A stretch of 64,000 nt of DNA from CAWELS01 sp964468205 (GTDB taxonomy: Bacteria > Acidobacteriota > Terriglobia > Bryobacterales > Bryobacteraceae). Below are positions 27,623 through 36,267 of this stretch, piece by piece (position 1 is the stretch's first letter; every line of letters begins with the position of its first letter). A model generated the notes under the pieces. It did not search any database. It saw nothing but the letters and a program-made list of their open reading frames with translations, and had not been told where the DNA came from. The translations under genes were made by a program, and so were the position numbers. The DNA is taken from contig CAYXVG010000036.1 in NCBI GenBank assembly GCA_964468205.1, forward strand, positions 9,497 through 73,496, read 5' to 3'.

Positions 27623-27786
27623 CCGTGGTTGCAGCAGCCGATTCCAGCCCCCTGGCGGGATTTCGCCGAGTGGCCAGGTGTCCTGGACCCATCTCGCGGC
27701 CTCAAGGCCCCTGATCTTCTGCCAAGCTGGCCGGCTCTGCACCCGGTCCGCCTCATAGCGTCGCCGCCTGTGGTCTCTCCTATTTG

Positions 27787-27807
27787 TTTTCCACAGGGTT
27801 TTCCACA
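27787..27807 (+). promoter_or_regulatory. Paired TTTTCCACA boxes upstream of RNase J
   Basis: Two identical nonamers, at 27787-27795 and 27799-27807, lie 12 bases apart as direct repeats. Each differs by one base from the E. coli DnaA box TTATCCACA. They sit about 40-60 bases upstream of the RNase J start and could form a DnaA- or other regulator-binding site. The remaining sequence between 27623 and 27847 shows nothing else I can name. Confidence 0.35.
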
Positions 27808-27847
27808 AGCGCGTTTCCGTCTTTCCTGTGCTAATCTTATAGCTTCT

Positions 27848-29515
27848 ATGGCTGACCGGAAACTGCAGGTGATACCCCTTGGCGGACTGGGCGAATTTGG
27901 CATGAACTGCCTCGCTCTCCGATACGGGGACGACATCCTCGTCATCGACGCCGGCATGATGTTTCCCGAGGCGGACCTTCTCGGCGTTGACATCGTTACC
28001 CCGGACTTCGCCTTTCTCGAGCGGAACCGTGAGCACGTCCGCGGTCTCGTGCTCACCCACGGGCACGAAGACCACATCGGGGCCACCCCGTTCCTGCTCT
28101 CCAAGATCAACGTTCCGGTCTACGCCACTGAGTTCACCCTCGCACTGGTCGAACGCCGCCTGGGAGAACACGACCTCGACGAGACACCCAGACTCAACCC
28201 GGTGGAGGCAGGCGAGAAGATCGATATCGGCCCCTTCCAGGTCCACTTCATCCACGTTACCCACTCGATCGCCAGCGCCACCGCCTTAGCCATCACCACA
28301 CCTGCCGGAGTCGTCATCCACACGGGTGATTTTAAGATCGATCCCACCCCCACCGACAATCGCCTCTGCGACCTCCATACCCTCGCCGAATACGGCAAGC
28401 GTGGCGTACTGCTGCTGCTTTCGGATTCCACCAACGTCGACCGCCCGGGCCACACCGAAAGCGAACGCGCTGTCCGGCCTCGCTTCGAGGACATCTTCAG
28501 CCGAGCCGAAGGTAAACTCGTCGTCTCCTGCTTCAGCTCCTCCATCCATCGCATACAGCAGATCATGGATCTGGCCCAGGAGTTCGGGCGCAAAGTGGCG
28601 CTCGTCGGCCGGAGTGTTCTTCAGGTCACCGAGATCGCACATAGTCAGGGATTGCTTGAGGTTCGCGATGGTATTCTTCTCAAACTACAAGACATCTCAT
28701 CCGTATCTCCTGATCGTGTTGTGGTCATCGCCTCGGGTACCCAGGGCGAGCCCATGTCGGCGTTGGCGCGGATCTCGGTGGACAACCACAAGCACGTTAA
28801 GCTCGAAAAGGGCGACACCGTTGTGCTCAGCGCCCGGATGATCCCCGGTAACGAGAATTCCATCTACCGGATGATCAACCATATCTCTCGCCGCGGCGCC
28901 GATGTCGTCTACGGCTCGATGAATCCTCCGGTCCACGTCTCCGGCCATGCCTACTCCGGCGAGCTGAAACTCATGCTCAATCTCTTGAAACCACGTTACT
29001 TCGTGCCCATTCACGGGGAATACCGCCAGCTCGTCGCCCATGCCGGCATCGCCAGGCAGATGAGCCATGCCGGCCTGGAGAAGACCTTCATTCTTGAAAC
29101 CGGCCAGACGCTCGAGATCGACAGCGCAGGCGCCCACTATGGGCAGGATGTCCCCGTGGGACGACTCTGCATCGATTCCGGCAGCGTTGACGAAATCGTC
29201 GAGGACATCGTCATCCGCGACCGCCGGCACCTCTCCGAGGATGGCTTCGTCATGCCGATCATCTCCATCGATCACCTCACTGGCAAGAGTGACGGCATGC
29301 CCGAGATAGTCAGCCGCGGATTCGTCTCCGAGGAAGGGTCGGATTTGCTCCAACGCGCCAGCCAAGTGGTGGCCAAAACGCTCGCCTCCTCGAGCGCCGA
29401 GGAACGCAGCGACGCCGGCGTCATCCAGGAGAAGATCCGCCGCGACTTGAAACGCTTCCTCAATAAACAGGTCTCCCGCCGCCCGCTCATTCTCCCGGTC
29501 ATCCTGGAGGTCTAG
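27848..29515 (+). CDS. rnj: Ribonuclease J
   Basis: The 555-residue protein opens with LQVIPLGGLGEFGMNCLAL and has the metallo-beta-lactamase motif LTHGHEDHIGA, then HTGDFKID, the beta-CASP motifs (SDSTNVDRPG, ASGTQGEPMSAL) and PIHGEYRQL. It is an mRNA-degrading and rRNA-processing endo-/5' exonuclease. The ATG at 27848 begins the conserved sequence; no ribosome-binding site precedes it, and a TAATCT/TATAG-rich stretch lies just upstream, so a leaderless transcript is possible. An earlier in-frame ATG at 27590 falls in the terminator hairpin and is rejected. The oxidase gene starts two bases after the stop. Confidence 0.95.
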   Translation: MADRKLQVIPLGGLGEFGMNCLALRYGDDILVIDAGMMFPEADLLGVDIVTPDFAFLERNREHVRGLVLTHGHEDHIGATPFLLSKINVPVYATEFTLALVERRLGEHDLDETPRLNPVEAGEKIDIGPFQVHFIHVTHSIASATALAITTPAGVVIHTGDFKIDPTPTDNRLCDLHTLAEYGKRGVLLLLSDSTNVDRPGHTESERAVRPRFEDIFSRAEGKLVVSCFSSSIHRIQQIMDLAQEFGRKVALVGRSVLQVTEIAHSQGLLEVRDGILLKLQDISSVSPDRVVVIASGTQGEPMSALARISVDNHKHVKLEKGDTVVLSARMIPGNENSIYRMINHISRRGADVVYGSMNPPVHVSGHAYSGELKLMLNLLKPRYFVPIHGEYRQLVAHAGIARQMSHAGLEKTFILETGQTLEIDSAGAHYGQDVPVGRLCIDSGSVDEIVEDIVIRDRRHLSEDGFVMPIISIDHLTGKSDGMPEIVSRGFVSEEGSDLLQRASQVVAKTLASSSAEERSDAGVIQEKIRRDLKRFLNKQVSRRPLILPVILEV

Positions 29516-29517
29516 CT

Positions 29518-30882
29518 TTGGGCATCCCCCCGGGCTATCTCGAGGACGCCTCCGGATTCCGGGGCGAAGCCGGCCGGCTGCTCGTCCCTTCCTGCGCCCA
29601 GGACGTGGCTGCCATCCTCCGCGAAGCCTCCGCCGCCCGCATCCCCGTTACCATCCGCGGCGCCGGCACCGGACTCACCGGCGGAGCCGTCCCCGAGAGC
29701 GGCTGGATCCTTTCCACCGGCAAACTCAACCGTCTCGAAATCAGCGGCGAAACCGCCGTGGCCGGGGCCGGAGTGCCGCTCCAGGAGATTCACCAAGCCG
29801 CCGCCACCCGCGGACTCTTCTTTCCGCCCGACCCCACCGAGTGGTCGGCCTCGATCGGGGGCGTCATCGCCACCAACGCCAGTGGATCCCGCAGCTTCCG
29901 CTACGGTTCCGCTCGCCGCTGGATTGAATCCCTCGAACTCGTCACCGCCGATGGGGAAATCCGCCGCTTCCGCCGTGGCGAGACCGTCGATTTCGACCTC
30001 CCCGCGCTTCCCCGTTCCGCCGCCCGAAAAAACACCGCCGGATTCGATCTGTCTCCCGGCATGGACTGGATCGATCTGTTCACCGGAAGCGAGGGAACCC
30101 TCGGCGTCGTAACCAAAGCCGGGCTGCGGCTGCTGCCACAACCGGCGTTCCTGGTCACCGGAGTCGTCTTTCTGCCCGGGGACGAAGCTGTCCTGGGCGC
30201 CGTTTCCGGATGGCGGAAAATCGAGGGGTTAAGGATGCTCGAGTATCTCGACTCCGGCGCTCTCGGCCTCCTGCGGCCGGCCCACTCTCAGATACCGCCA
30301 GGGGCTGGCGGCGCTCTCCTGTTCGAGCAGGAACTTCCCGCCGAGGACGAGGCCGCTATCGACGCCTGGCTCGGCCGCCTCGAGACCGCCGGCGCCGACC
30401 TCGAGGGTTCCTGGTTCGCCTCGAGCGCCGGCGACCGCGAGCATTTCCGCCGCTTCCGCCATGCCCTGCCGGAATGCGTCAACGAAATAGTCCGCAAAAA
30501 CGGCTTCCTCAAGCTCGGCTCGGACTACGCCGTCCCCGAAACGCGCAACGCCGAAATGCTTCGTGCTTACCGCGAACTGCTCGAGGCGGAATTCCCGGGC
30601 AAGTACGTCATCTTCGGCCACATCGGCGACGCCCACGTCCACGTCAACATTCTTCCGGCCTCCGCCGAGGAATTTGACCGGGGCGGGGAACTTATGCTCC
30701 ACTTCGCCCGCGAAGCCGTCCGCCTTGGCGGCACGGTCAGCGCCGAGCACGGCCTTGGGAAACGCAAGGCGAAACTCCTCGAATTGCAATTTTCAAAGGA
30801 ACAGATCGAACAGATGCGCGTCGTGAAGCGCCGTCTCGACCCCTACTGGATTCTCGGCCGCGGCAACCTCTTCTCTCCGTAA
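29518..30882 (+). CDS. FAD-binding oxidase, GlcD/D-lactate dehydrogenase-like
   Basis: The 454-residue protein has the PCMH/VAO-type FAD-binding fold with VTIRGAGTGLTGGAVP, GGVIATNASGSRSFRYG and LFTGSEGTLGVVTKAGLRLLP in order. A C-terminal FAD-oxidase domain follows, with FGHIGDAHVHVNI and a closing SAEHGLGKRK. Members oxidise D-2-hydroxy acids such as glycolate or D-lactate. The GlcE and GlcF partners are not adjacent. The start is TTG at 29518, decided by GGAGG at 29506-29510 about 7 bases upstream; no ATG precedes the conserved region. It follows RNase J by two bases. Confidence 0.9.
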   Translation: MGIPPGYLEDASGFRGEAGRLLVPSCAQDVAAILREASAARIPVTIRGAGTGLTGGAVPESGWILSTGKLNRLEISGETAVAGAGVPLQEIHQAAATRGLFFPPDPTEWSASIGGVIATNASGSRSFRYGSARRWIESLELVTADGEIRRFRRGETVDFDLPALPRSAARKNTAGFDLSPGMDWIDLFTGSEGTLGVVTKAGLRLLPQPAFLVTGVVFLPGDEAVLGAVSGWRKIEGLRMLEYLDSGALGLLRPAHSQIPPGAGGALLFEQELPAEDEAAIDAWLGRLETAGADLEGSWFASSAGDREHFRRFRHALPECVNEIVRKNGFLKLGSDYAVPETRNAEMLRAYRELLEAEFPGKYVIFGHIGDAHVHVNILPASAEEFDRGGELMLHFAREAVRLGGTVSAEHGLGKRKAKLLELQFSKEQIEQMRVVKRRLDPYWILGRGNLFSP

Positions 30883-30904
30883 CCGCAGCGGAAGCTTCCG
30901 ATTT

Positions 30905-31576
30905 CTAGTCCGGCTTGAACTGCAGATCGATCTGCTCGCCGTCCCGGCCGACGTAGTGCAGCCAGATTTGCTTCGTTTTGTGCTTCCCCTCGAGCGGGTA
31001 GTAAAGCAACCCCGACGCATCTTCGGTCAGCTTCTTCTCTTCGAGCACCCGCTCCCGAAGCGCGAGCAACTGCGGATTCTCCTTCTTTGACGCATCCTCC
31101 TCAACCTTCGATCCGGAGGCCTGCTCGACGCCCGCGGTATTGCCGACCCCACCCGGGCCGCCCGGCAGGCGCTGCGGCATGCTGCCACCCATCCCGCCCC
31201 ATGTGGGGCCGCGCTGCTCTTGCGCCACATTGCCGCCGCCGTCCATCGTGTAGACGAGCTTGATCACCGTGCTCCCGGCGATTTGCCCTGGATCATACGG
31301 CGTTGATTTCTGTCCGTCCTTGTCCGACCGCAGCATGAAATCATCACGCCAAATCTCGTACGGATCATCGCCCTTCGGCGTCAACTTCACGGCCACCGCC
31401 ACAATCCCCTGCTCAACCTCGACGCCAAGCAACTGCGACACCTCTTCGTAATCCTTATACAGCGTCGCTTCGATCACAAACCGTGAATTCTCGCCCCTCT
31501 TCGTTACCGGCCCCTTGGGCCCCCCAAAACAAAGGAAGGCAACCAGAACAGCCAGCCCCAGAACCCGTATCGCCAT
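30905..31576 (-). CDS. Secreted protein of unknown function
   Basis: The 223-residue protein has a signal peptide (MAIRVLGLAVLVAFLCFGG). The body is alpha/beta, with a Gly/Met/Pro-rich linker near residues 120-145 (GPTWGGMGGSMPQRLPGGPG). A charged, probably helical stretch follows, and the end is LHYVGRDGEQIDLQFKPD. I do not recognise a family. It converges on the GlcD-like gene with a 22-base gap that contains a short CGGAAGCTTCCG palindrome. Confidence 0.7.
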   Translation of the reverse strand: MAIRVLGLAVLVAFLCFGGPKGPVTKRGENSRFVIEATLYKDYEEVSQLLGVEVEQGIVAVAVKLTPKGDDPYEIWRDDFMLRSDKDGQKSTPYDPGQIAGSTVIKLVYTMDGGGNVAQEQRGPTWGGMGGSMPQRLPGGPGGVGNTAGVEQASGSKVEEDASKKENPQLLALRERVLEEKKLTEDASGLLYYPLEGKHKTKQIWLHYVGRDGEQIDLQFKPD

Positions 31577-31604
31577 TATGAACCTCTACTTCTCCCATTC
31601 TACC

Positions 31605-31658
31605 CCCAAATTCGGTACCCCATGCATCGGCAAAATCGGGGACCGAGTGTTCCCCATT
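31605..31658. repeat. Imperfect inverted repeat in an intergenic region
   Basis: GGGGACCG at 31638-31645 can pair backward with CGGTACCCC (31613-31621, one bulged base) or forward as GGGGA/TCCCC (31638-31642 with 31651-31655). The alternating GGGGA...TCCCC style recalls REP-like or insertion-sequence end remnants. The rest of the 224-base gap between the divergent genes (31577-31800) shows nothing else recognisable except a ribosome-binding site before 31801. Confidence 0.3.
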
Positions 31659-31800
31659 AAAGCCTGACGGCAATCGAATGATTCCTCGCTAACGCGCGCA
31701 GCGCCCTCCCGCCTTCGCGTTCGAGTAGGATCTTTCGTAACGGGGAGCCTGGCACGCCGGTCGCCCTGACAGCGGACCGCGGAGAAACGCGAGGTGCACA

Positions 31801-32364
31801 ATGACATCGGATAAAGCTTGGAATACGGGCGACGCGCTCCTAGTCGTGGATGTTCAGCGAGACTTCTGTCCCGGTGGCGCGCTCGCCGTCGAAGAAGGTG
31901 ATCGTGTCGTGCCCGTCCTGAACAAGTGGGTGCGCGAAGCCCAGGGGCGGAACGCGCCGACGTTCTTCTCGCGGGACTGGCACCCGCTCGGTCACCCCAG
32001 CTTCAAAGAGCGCGGCGGCTCGTGGCCTCCCCACTGCCTTCAGGACACGGACGGCGCCGCCTTTCATACCGATCTCGACGTTCCAGACGGCTCTGTCATC
32101 GTAACGAAGGGGGTGCGATTCGACAAAGACCAGTACTCGGTCTTTGACGAGACTGGCCTGGCCGAGGAACTCAAACGCAGAAGTATACGGCGCCTCTGGC
32201 TAGGTGGACTGGCGCAAGATGTCTGCGTCCGGTATTCGGCGCTTAGCGCGCGGGAGGCGGGATTCGAGGTGGCCTTGATCCGCAATGGAACCCGGCCCGT
32301 AAGCCCCGAAGGGGCCAAGGAAGCCCTCGATGAGATGGAGAAGGCTGGCGTGCAGTTCGTCTGA
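31801..32364 (+). CDS. pncA: Nicotinamidase/isochorismatase-family hydrolase
   Basis: The 187-residue protein has the nicotinamidase triad Asp17 (VVDVQRDF), Lys103 (VTKG) and Cys142 (AQDVCVRYSA). The metal-binding Asp59/His61/His65 lie in SRDWHPLGHPSF. GGSWPPHCLQ is typical of PncA rather than of other isochorismatase-like enzymes. The reaction is nicotinamide to nicotinate in NAD salvage. GAGGTG lies about 6 bases before the ATG. The next gene starts 48 bases downstream and may be co-transcribed. Confidence 0.9.
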   Translation: MTSDKAWNTGDALLVVDVQRDFCPGGALAVEEGDRVVPVLNKWVREAQGRNAPTFFSRDWHPLGHPSFKERGGSWPPHCLQDTDGAAFHTDLDVPDGSVIVTKGVRFDKDQYSVFDETGLAEELKRRSIRRLWLGGLAQDVCVRYSALSAREAGFEVALIRNGTRPVSPEGAKEALDEMEKAGVQFV

Positions 32365-32412
32365 AGAGGAGGTGCGGCGGTCGCGCAGACGACGCTCAGG
32401 GAGGCTGTTACC

Positions 32413-33735
32413 GTGCGAGAGATCAGTGAAAACGCTCACCGGCTTACTGGTGACCCCGCGGAATACGAGCCGTTGCTGAATCGAATCGGCGACGCCCGCC
32501 TGGTGTTGTTAGGAGAAGCATCCCACGGAACCCACGAATTCTACCGGGCGCGAGACGAGATCACCAGGCGGCTTATCCGTGAAAAGGGGTTCCATGCCGT
32601 CGCCGTCGAGGCCGACTGGCCGGATGCTTCGCGCGTAAATACCTTCGTCCGCGGTCACGGCACTGACCAGAACGCGGATGAAGCCCTCGGTTCTTTCACG
32701 AGATTTCCTCGTTGGATGTGGCGCAATACAGATATGATCGAGTTCGTTTCGTGGCTCCAGAAGCACAATGCGAAGTCCGAGATTAAAGTTGGATTCTACG
32801 GGCTCGATCTGTACAGTCTCAACCGGTCAATTGGCGAGGTCCTGCGCTACCTCGGCAAAGTAGACCCGGACGGGGCTCGCAGGGCGAGGGATCGGTACGC
32901 CTGCTTCGATCATTACGGCGACGATCCTCAAGCTTACGGCCACGCTACCGGCCTCGGTTTGGCGGAATCCTGCGAAAACGAGGTGCTCGATCAACTCGTG
33001 GAACTCCAGCGCCGGGCCGGCGAACTCGCGATGCTGGACGGGCGCGTGGCCGAAGACGAATTCTTTTCGGCTACACAAAATGCCCGCCTCATCCGGAATG
33101 CCGAACAGTACTACCGCGCGATGTTCAGCAGCCGCCTTTCCACATGGAACCTCCGGGACACTCACATGGCGGAAACGCTCGAGCAATTGCTGGCCCATCT
33201 GGATTCGCGGATGGACAGAGTGAAAATCGTGGTCTGGGCGCACAACTCCCATTTAGGAGACGCCCGGGCCACCGCCATGGGCGCGCGCGGTGAACTCAAC
33301 GTCGGACACCTCGTGAGGCAGAAGCATGGATCGGACGCAGTTCTCGTCGGTTTCACCACACACAGCGGATCAGTCCGCGCGGCCGGCGATTGGGAAAGCC
33401 CGGACAAGCTGATGGAGGTGAAGCCGGCGCTGCCGGGCAGTTTCGAAGCGCTGTTTCACGACGCCAACATACCGGATTTCCTTCTGGTTTTCGCGGAAAG
33501 TCCAGAGTTGGGCCAGAACCTTGCCAGGCCACGCCTCGAGCGCGCCATAGGAGTCGTGTACCGGCCGGAGACCGAGCGAGCCAGCCACTACTTTCAGGCG
33601 CGGCTTTCGCATCAATTCGACGCCGTGATTCATTACAACCAGTCCCGGGCGACTATCGGAATTGGCGGCGCGGAGGAGCGAGCGCCCGTTGTAGGAGAGC
33701 CGGAACCTCCGGAAACCTATCCGCACGGTGTTTGA
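32413..33735 (+). CDS. Erythromycin esterase family protein
   Basis: The 440-residue protein shows the family signature LLGEASHGTHEFY, then VAVEADWPDASRVN, WMWRNTDMIEFVSWL, FYGLDLYSL and VVWAHNSHLGDARA. EreA/EreB-type members open macrolide lactones using His and Glu residues found in these motifs, but most environmental homologues have unknown substrates, so resistance is not implied. The start is GTG at 32413 with GGGAGG about 9 bases upstream. It is followed by gene remnants, not by an intact operon partner. Confidence 0.9.
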   Translation: MREISENAHRLTGDPAEYEPLLNRIGDARLVLLGEASHGTHEFYRARDEITRRLIREKGFHAVAVEADWPDASRVNTFVRGHGTDQNADEALGSFTRFPRWMWRNTDMIEFVSWLQKHNAKSEIKVGFYGLDLYSLNRSIGEVLRYLGKVDPDGARRARDRYACFDHYGDDPQAYGHATGLGLAESCENEVLDQLVELQRRAGELAMLDGRVAEDEFFSATQNARLIRNAEQYYRAMFSSRLSTWNLRDTHMAETLEQLLAHLDSRMDRVKIVVWAHNSHLGDARATAMGARGELNVGHLVRQKHGSDAVLVGFTTHSGSVRAAGDWESPDKLMEVKPALPGSFEALFHDANIPDFLLVFAESPELGQNLARPRLERAIGVVYRPETERASHYFQARLSHQFDAVIHYNQSRATIGIGGAEERAPVVGEPEPPETYPHGV

Positions 33736-33776
33736 TCACAGCGGCCTCCCGTCCTCGCCAACGCAGGAGTGTTCCA

Positions 33777-34166
33777 ATGAAACTCGTTTTCCCGGGGACC
33801 AGAGGCGAAATTGAAGCCCGGACCCGCCGGCATTGGCGGCACACTTCCCTTCTTGTCGAGTACTATCGACGGCGGACCATGCTCGATTGCGGCCAAGACT
33901 GGGCCGGTGAGGTAAGAGAACGTGAAGCCGCACGCGATCGTGATCACCCACGCCCACCCGGACCATGCCTGGGGACTTCAAGGCGGAGCGCCTTGTCCCG
34001 TCTACGCGACGAAACAGGCTTGGCGGGATATGGAAGACTATCCCATCGAAGAGCGCCTCACGGTCCCCTACCGGCGCCCGGTCAGCATCGAAGGGGTCCA
34101 TTTCGAGGCCTTCCCAGTGGAGCATTCCACGCGCTGTCCGGCAGTCAACCATAGGATTACGGCCGG
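33777..34166 (+). pseudogene. Frameshifted, truncated metallo-beta-lactamase-fold gene
   Basis: The first frame (33777 to about 33913) encodes a typical N-terminus (MKLVFPGTRGEIEARTRRH). The homologous reading then continues in another frame as VKPHAIVITHAHPDHAWGL with the HxHxDH zinc motif. Removing one A near 33914 restores a continuous reading AGEVENVKPHAIVITHAHPDH-like, so a single-base insertion (or sequencing error) is the simplest explanation. The protein also stops matching after HSTRCPAVNHRITAG near 34166, where an esterase fragment begins. Two independent lesions make it a pseudogene. Confidence 0.7.
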
Positions 34167-34469
34167 GTCGGCGTGGAACCGTTTCAGGTGTCACCTTTCC
34201 ACCACTTGAAACGGGGCGGGACGCCGGCCATTGTATTCCATGGCAAGGCCGACTCGACCGTGCCGTACCGTACGGACTTCATCTTTTGCGAGAAGGCGAA
34301 GCGGCTTGAAAACCGCTGCGAACTGGTCGGGTATGAAGGGGCAAAGCATGGATTCTTCAACTTCGGCCGGGATGGCGGCGAGGCCTATTACGATACGGTA
34401 AGGCGGATGGATGAGTTTCTCGGGTCATTGGGCTGGCTGGAGGGGCCTGCAACCATTCGCAAATCTTGA
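34167..34469 (+). pseudogene. C-terminal fragment of an alpha/beta-hydrolase (esterase)
   Basis: From about 34173 the frame reads VSPFHHLKRGGTPAIVFHGKADSTVPY (quoted in part: HHLKRGGTPAIVFHGKAD) and ends with GAKHGFFNFG and a short helix. These are the catalytic-Asp and catalytic-His regions of carboxylesterase-like hydrolases. The nucleophile (GxSxG) and whole N-terminal half are absent, because the sequence just upstream belongs to the metallo-beta-lactamase-fold remnant. A GTG at 34173 could in principle start translation, but the product would be inactive. Nothing recognisable lies in 34470-34592. Confidence 0.65.
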
Positions 34470-34592
34470 TTGGCGGATATGCCGCGGTAGGCGCACCATA
34501 ATCGTTTCGCGGCCGTCGCCAAGCATAGCGGATTTTCGGACTTCGCGACACAGTGGGGCTGCGTCCCGAAACTGTCAATTGTCGCGCAACGA

Positions 34593-35483
34593 TCATCGCA
34601 GACGGTTTACAGTTGCCGCATGACGCTGGATATCTGACCACGGATCCTCTTTCTGACCGAGCCGTCGCAGCAAGTTCGATATATTCCAGCCCTGAGGATC
34701 GAGGTCGCCGTTATCGAGCTCGCTCAGCTCCAGCGGCGTGGCCACCGGCGCCCCAGGCAAGGCGCGGATGGAATACGGGATCACCGCCGTCTGGCCGTAG
34801 GCGTTGCGCATCACGTCGAGATAGAGGCGCCCGCGGCGCTTGACCTTGCGGTTTTCGACGGTGAGTTCCTCTGGGTTTTCCCCAGCGAGCGACGCGGCGG
34901 TTTCGTGGGCCAGTTTTCGAACCTCATCGAACTTCGCATTCCCGCGCAGCGGTGCGACAACGTGCAGTCCCTTGGAGCCGGAGGTCATCACGAAAGGTGT
35001 CAAACCCAGTGACTGTATCCTCTCCACCACCCGGCGAGCCGCCCGGCGCACCGCGGCGAAGTCATCATCCGCCGGGTCAAGATCAACAATGACCCGGTCC
35101 GGGCGGGTCAGGCGGGAGGCGCGCGACAACCAGCCATGGAGCGTGATGGCCGCCTGGTTTGCCAGGTAAACCAGCGTCGCCTGGTTATTGCACAACACAT
35201 GCTCCACGGCGTCGCCGCTGCCATCCGCGCGCGGCGTTCTGACGGTTTTGATCCAGTCCGGGAAATAGTCCGAACGCTGCTGCTGATGGAAGCCTTCCGC
35301 GTCAATTCCATCCGGAAAGCGGTGCAACGTGAGCGGTCGATCCCTGAGGTGCGGGATCATGACCTTCGCGACTCTCTCGTAGTACCGGATGACGTCGCCT
35401 TTAGTAATGCCGTCGCCAGGGAACAGTACCTTGCCGGTGTTCGATAGCTCAACACTGTAGCGCCCGAAACGCTTCTTACTCAT
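34593..35483 (-). CDS. LigD-type NHEJ polymerase domain protein
   Basis: The 296-residue protein matches the stand-alone polymerase (primase-like) domain of bacterial LigD. It has SNTGKVLFPGDGITKGDVI, HRFPDGIDAEGF, VIVDLDPADDDF with the catalytic Asp pair, and TSGSKGLHVVAPL. It adds nucleotides during end joining of double-strand breaks. The ATG at 35483 was chosen because the conserved sequence begins there; a longer frame to 35546 would overlap the upstream gene. It lies 34 bases downstream of the LigD phosphoesterase gene. No ligase domain or Ku gene is in the window. Confidence 0.9.
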   Translation of the reverse strand: MSKKRFGRYSVELSNTGKVLFPGDGITKGDVIRYYERVAKVMIPHLRDRPLTLHRFPDGIDAEGFHQQQRSDYFPDWIKTVRTPRADGSGDAVEHVLCNNQATLVYLANQAAITLHGWLSRASRLTRPDRVIVDLDPADDDFAAVRRAARRVVERIQSLGLTPFVMTSGSKGLHVVAPLRGNAKFDEVRKLAHETAASLAGENPEELTVENRKVKRRGRLYLDVMRNAYGQTAVIPYSIRALPGAPVATPLELSELDNGDLDPQGWNISNLLRRLGQKEDPWSDIQRHAATVNRLR

Positions 35484-35517
35484 CCTGGCCGGCTTCCTCG
35501 CGTAACACTTTGTCGAG

Positions 35518-36105
35518 TCATCTACTCGCCTCCGCGACCTCGTCAAGTGTGCGGCCGGATTTGACCGAAGCGGGTTCCGTATTTACCGGACGGCGCCGGG
35601 CGTCGGCGAATTCATCGTCCATCTTGATGATCAGCCATCGCGGCTTTTTGCCTTCTTCGATACGCTTCAGTGCGTAACCACCCTTTAGCTTCTTACCCTC
35701 CAGCCATACCTCGATGAACCCCTCTTCAAGCGCGTTCTCCATGCTTTGGCTGCGCGCGCCTTTGCGGGCGCGTAGATTGCGATAGCTGCCCGTGTCCCAG
35801 ACCAGAACCGCCCCGGCGCCATATTCGTCTTCTGGAATCACGCCTTCGAAGTCGATGTAATCTTGTGGGTGGTCTTCGGTTTGGATGGCGAGGCGCTTGT
35901 CCCGGGGGTCGGTGGAGAGGCCCTTGGGCACGGCCCATGAAACGAGTACGCCGCCGAACGAAAGACGAAAATCGTAATGGAGCGTCGAGGCGTCGTGTTT
36001 CTGGATAACGAACCGCCTGGCCCCGCCGCGCCGCCTGGCCCCAGAGGGTTCCCGGGTCTTCCGGAAATCACGCTTCTGCTGGTAAGTCTTAAGCTTGTCC
36101 GTCAT
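35518..36105 (-). CDS. LigD-type 3'-phosphoesterase domain protein
   Basis: The 195-residue protein contains FVIQKHDASTLHYDFRL, VSWAVPKGLS, EDHPQDYIDFEGVIPEDEYG and a LEGKKLKGGYAL segment, the order seen in the LigD phosphoesterase domain. That domain trims 3' phosphates and ribonucleotides at broken DNA ends with a His/Asp metal site. The N-terminus is basic (about 30 residues, RRRGGARR) and may bind DNA. It is the first gene of a two-gene unit with the polymerase-domain gene, so LigD functions are split here into separate proteins. Confidence 0.9.
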   Translation of the reverse strand: MTDKLKTYQQKRDFRKTREPSGARRRGGARRFVIQKHDASTLHYDFRLSFGGVLVSWAVPKGLSTDPRDKRLAIQTEDHPQDYIDFEGVIPEDEYGAGAVLVWDTGSYRNLRARKGARSQSMENALEEGFIEVWLEGKKLKGGYALKRIEEGKKPRWLIIKMDDEFADARRRPVNTEPASVKSGRTLDEVAEASR

Positions 36106-36267
36106 TTCCTTGGCGAGCGGGTCGAATGCGCGAACGGCTCCTCGAACGGAGACAATTGACCCGCCCCGGCGTTACCATACTCGCCGGCAGCACAATATCA
36201 CTTCTCTCGGCCTCCGCCACACTCGAATCCGCACCACCTGCCGGATCTGTGTGCCAGAATTGATGCG

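Noticed and set aside
32413..33735. Erythromycin esterase as evidence of an antibiotic-resistance island
   Set aside because: Family members are common in environmental bacteria with unknown substrates, and no integron, transposase or other resistance gene is adjacent.
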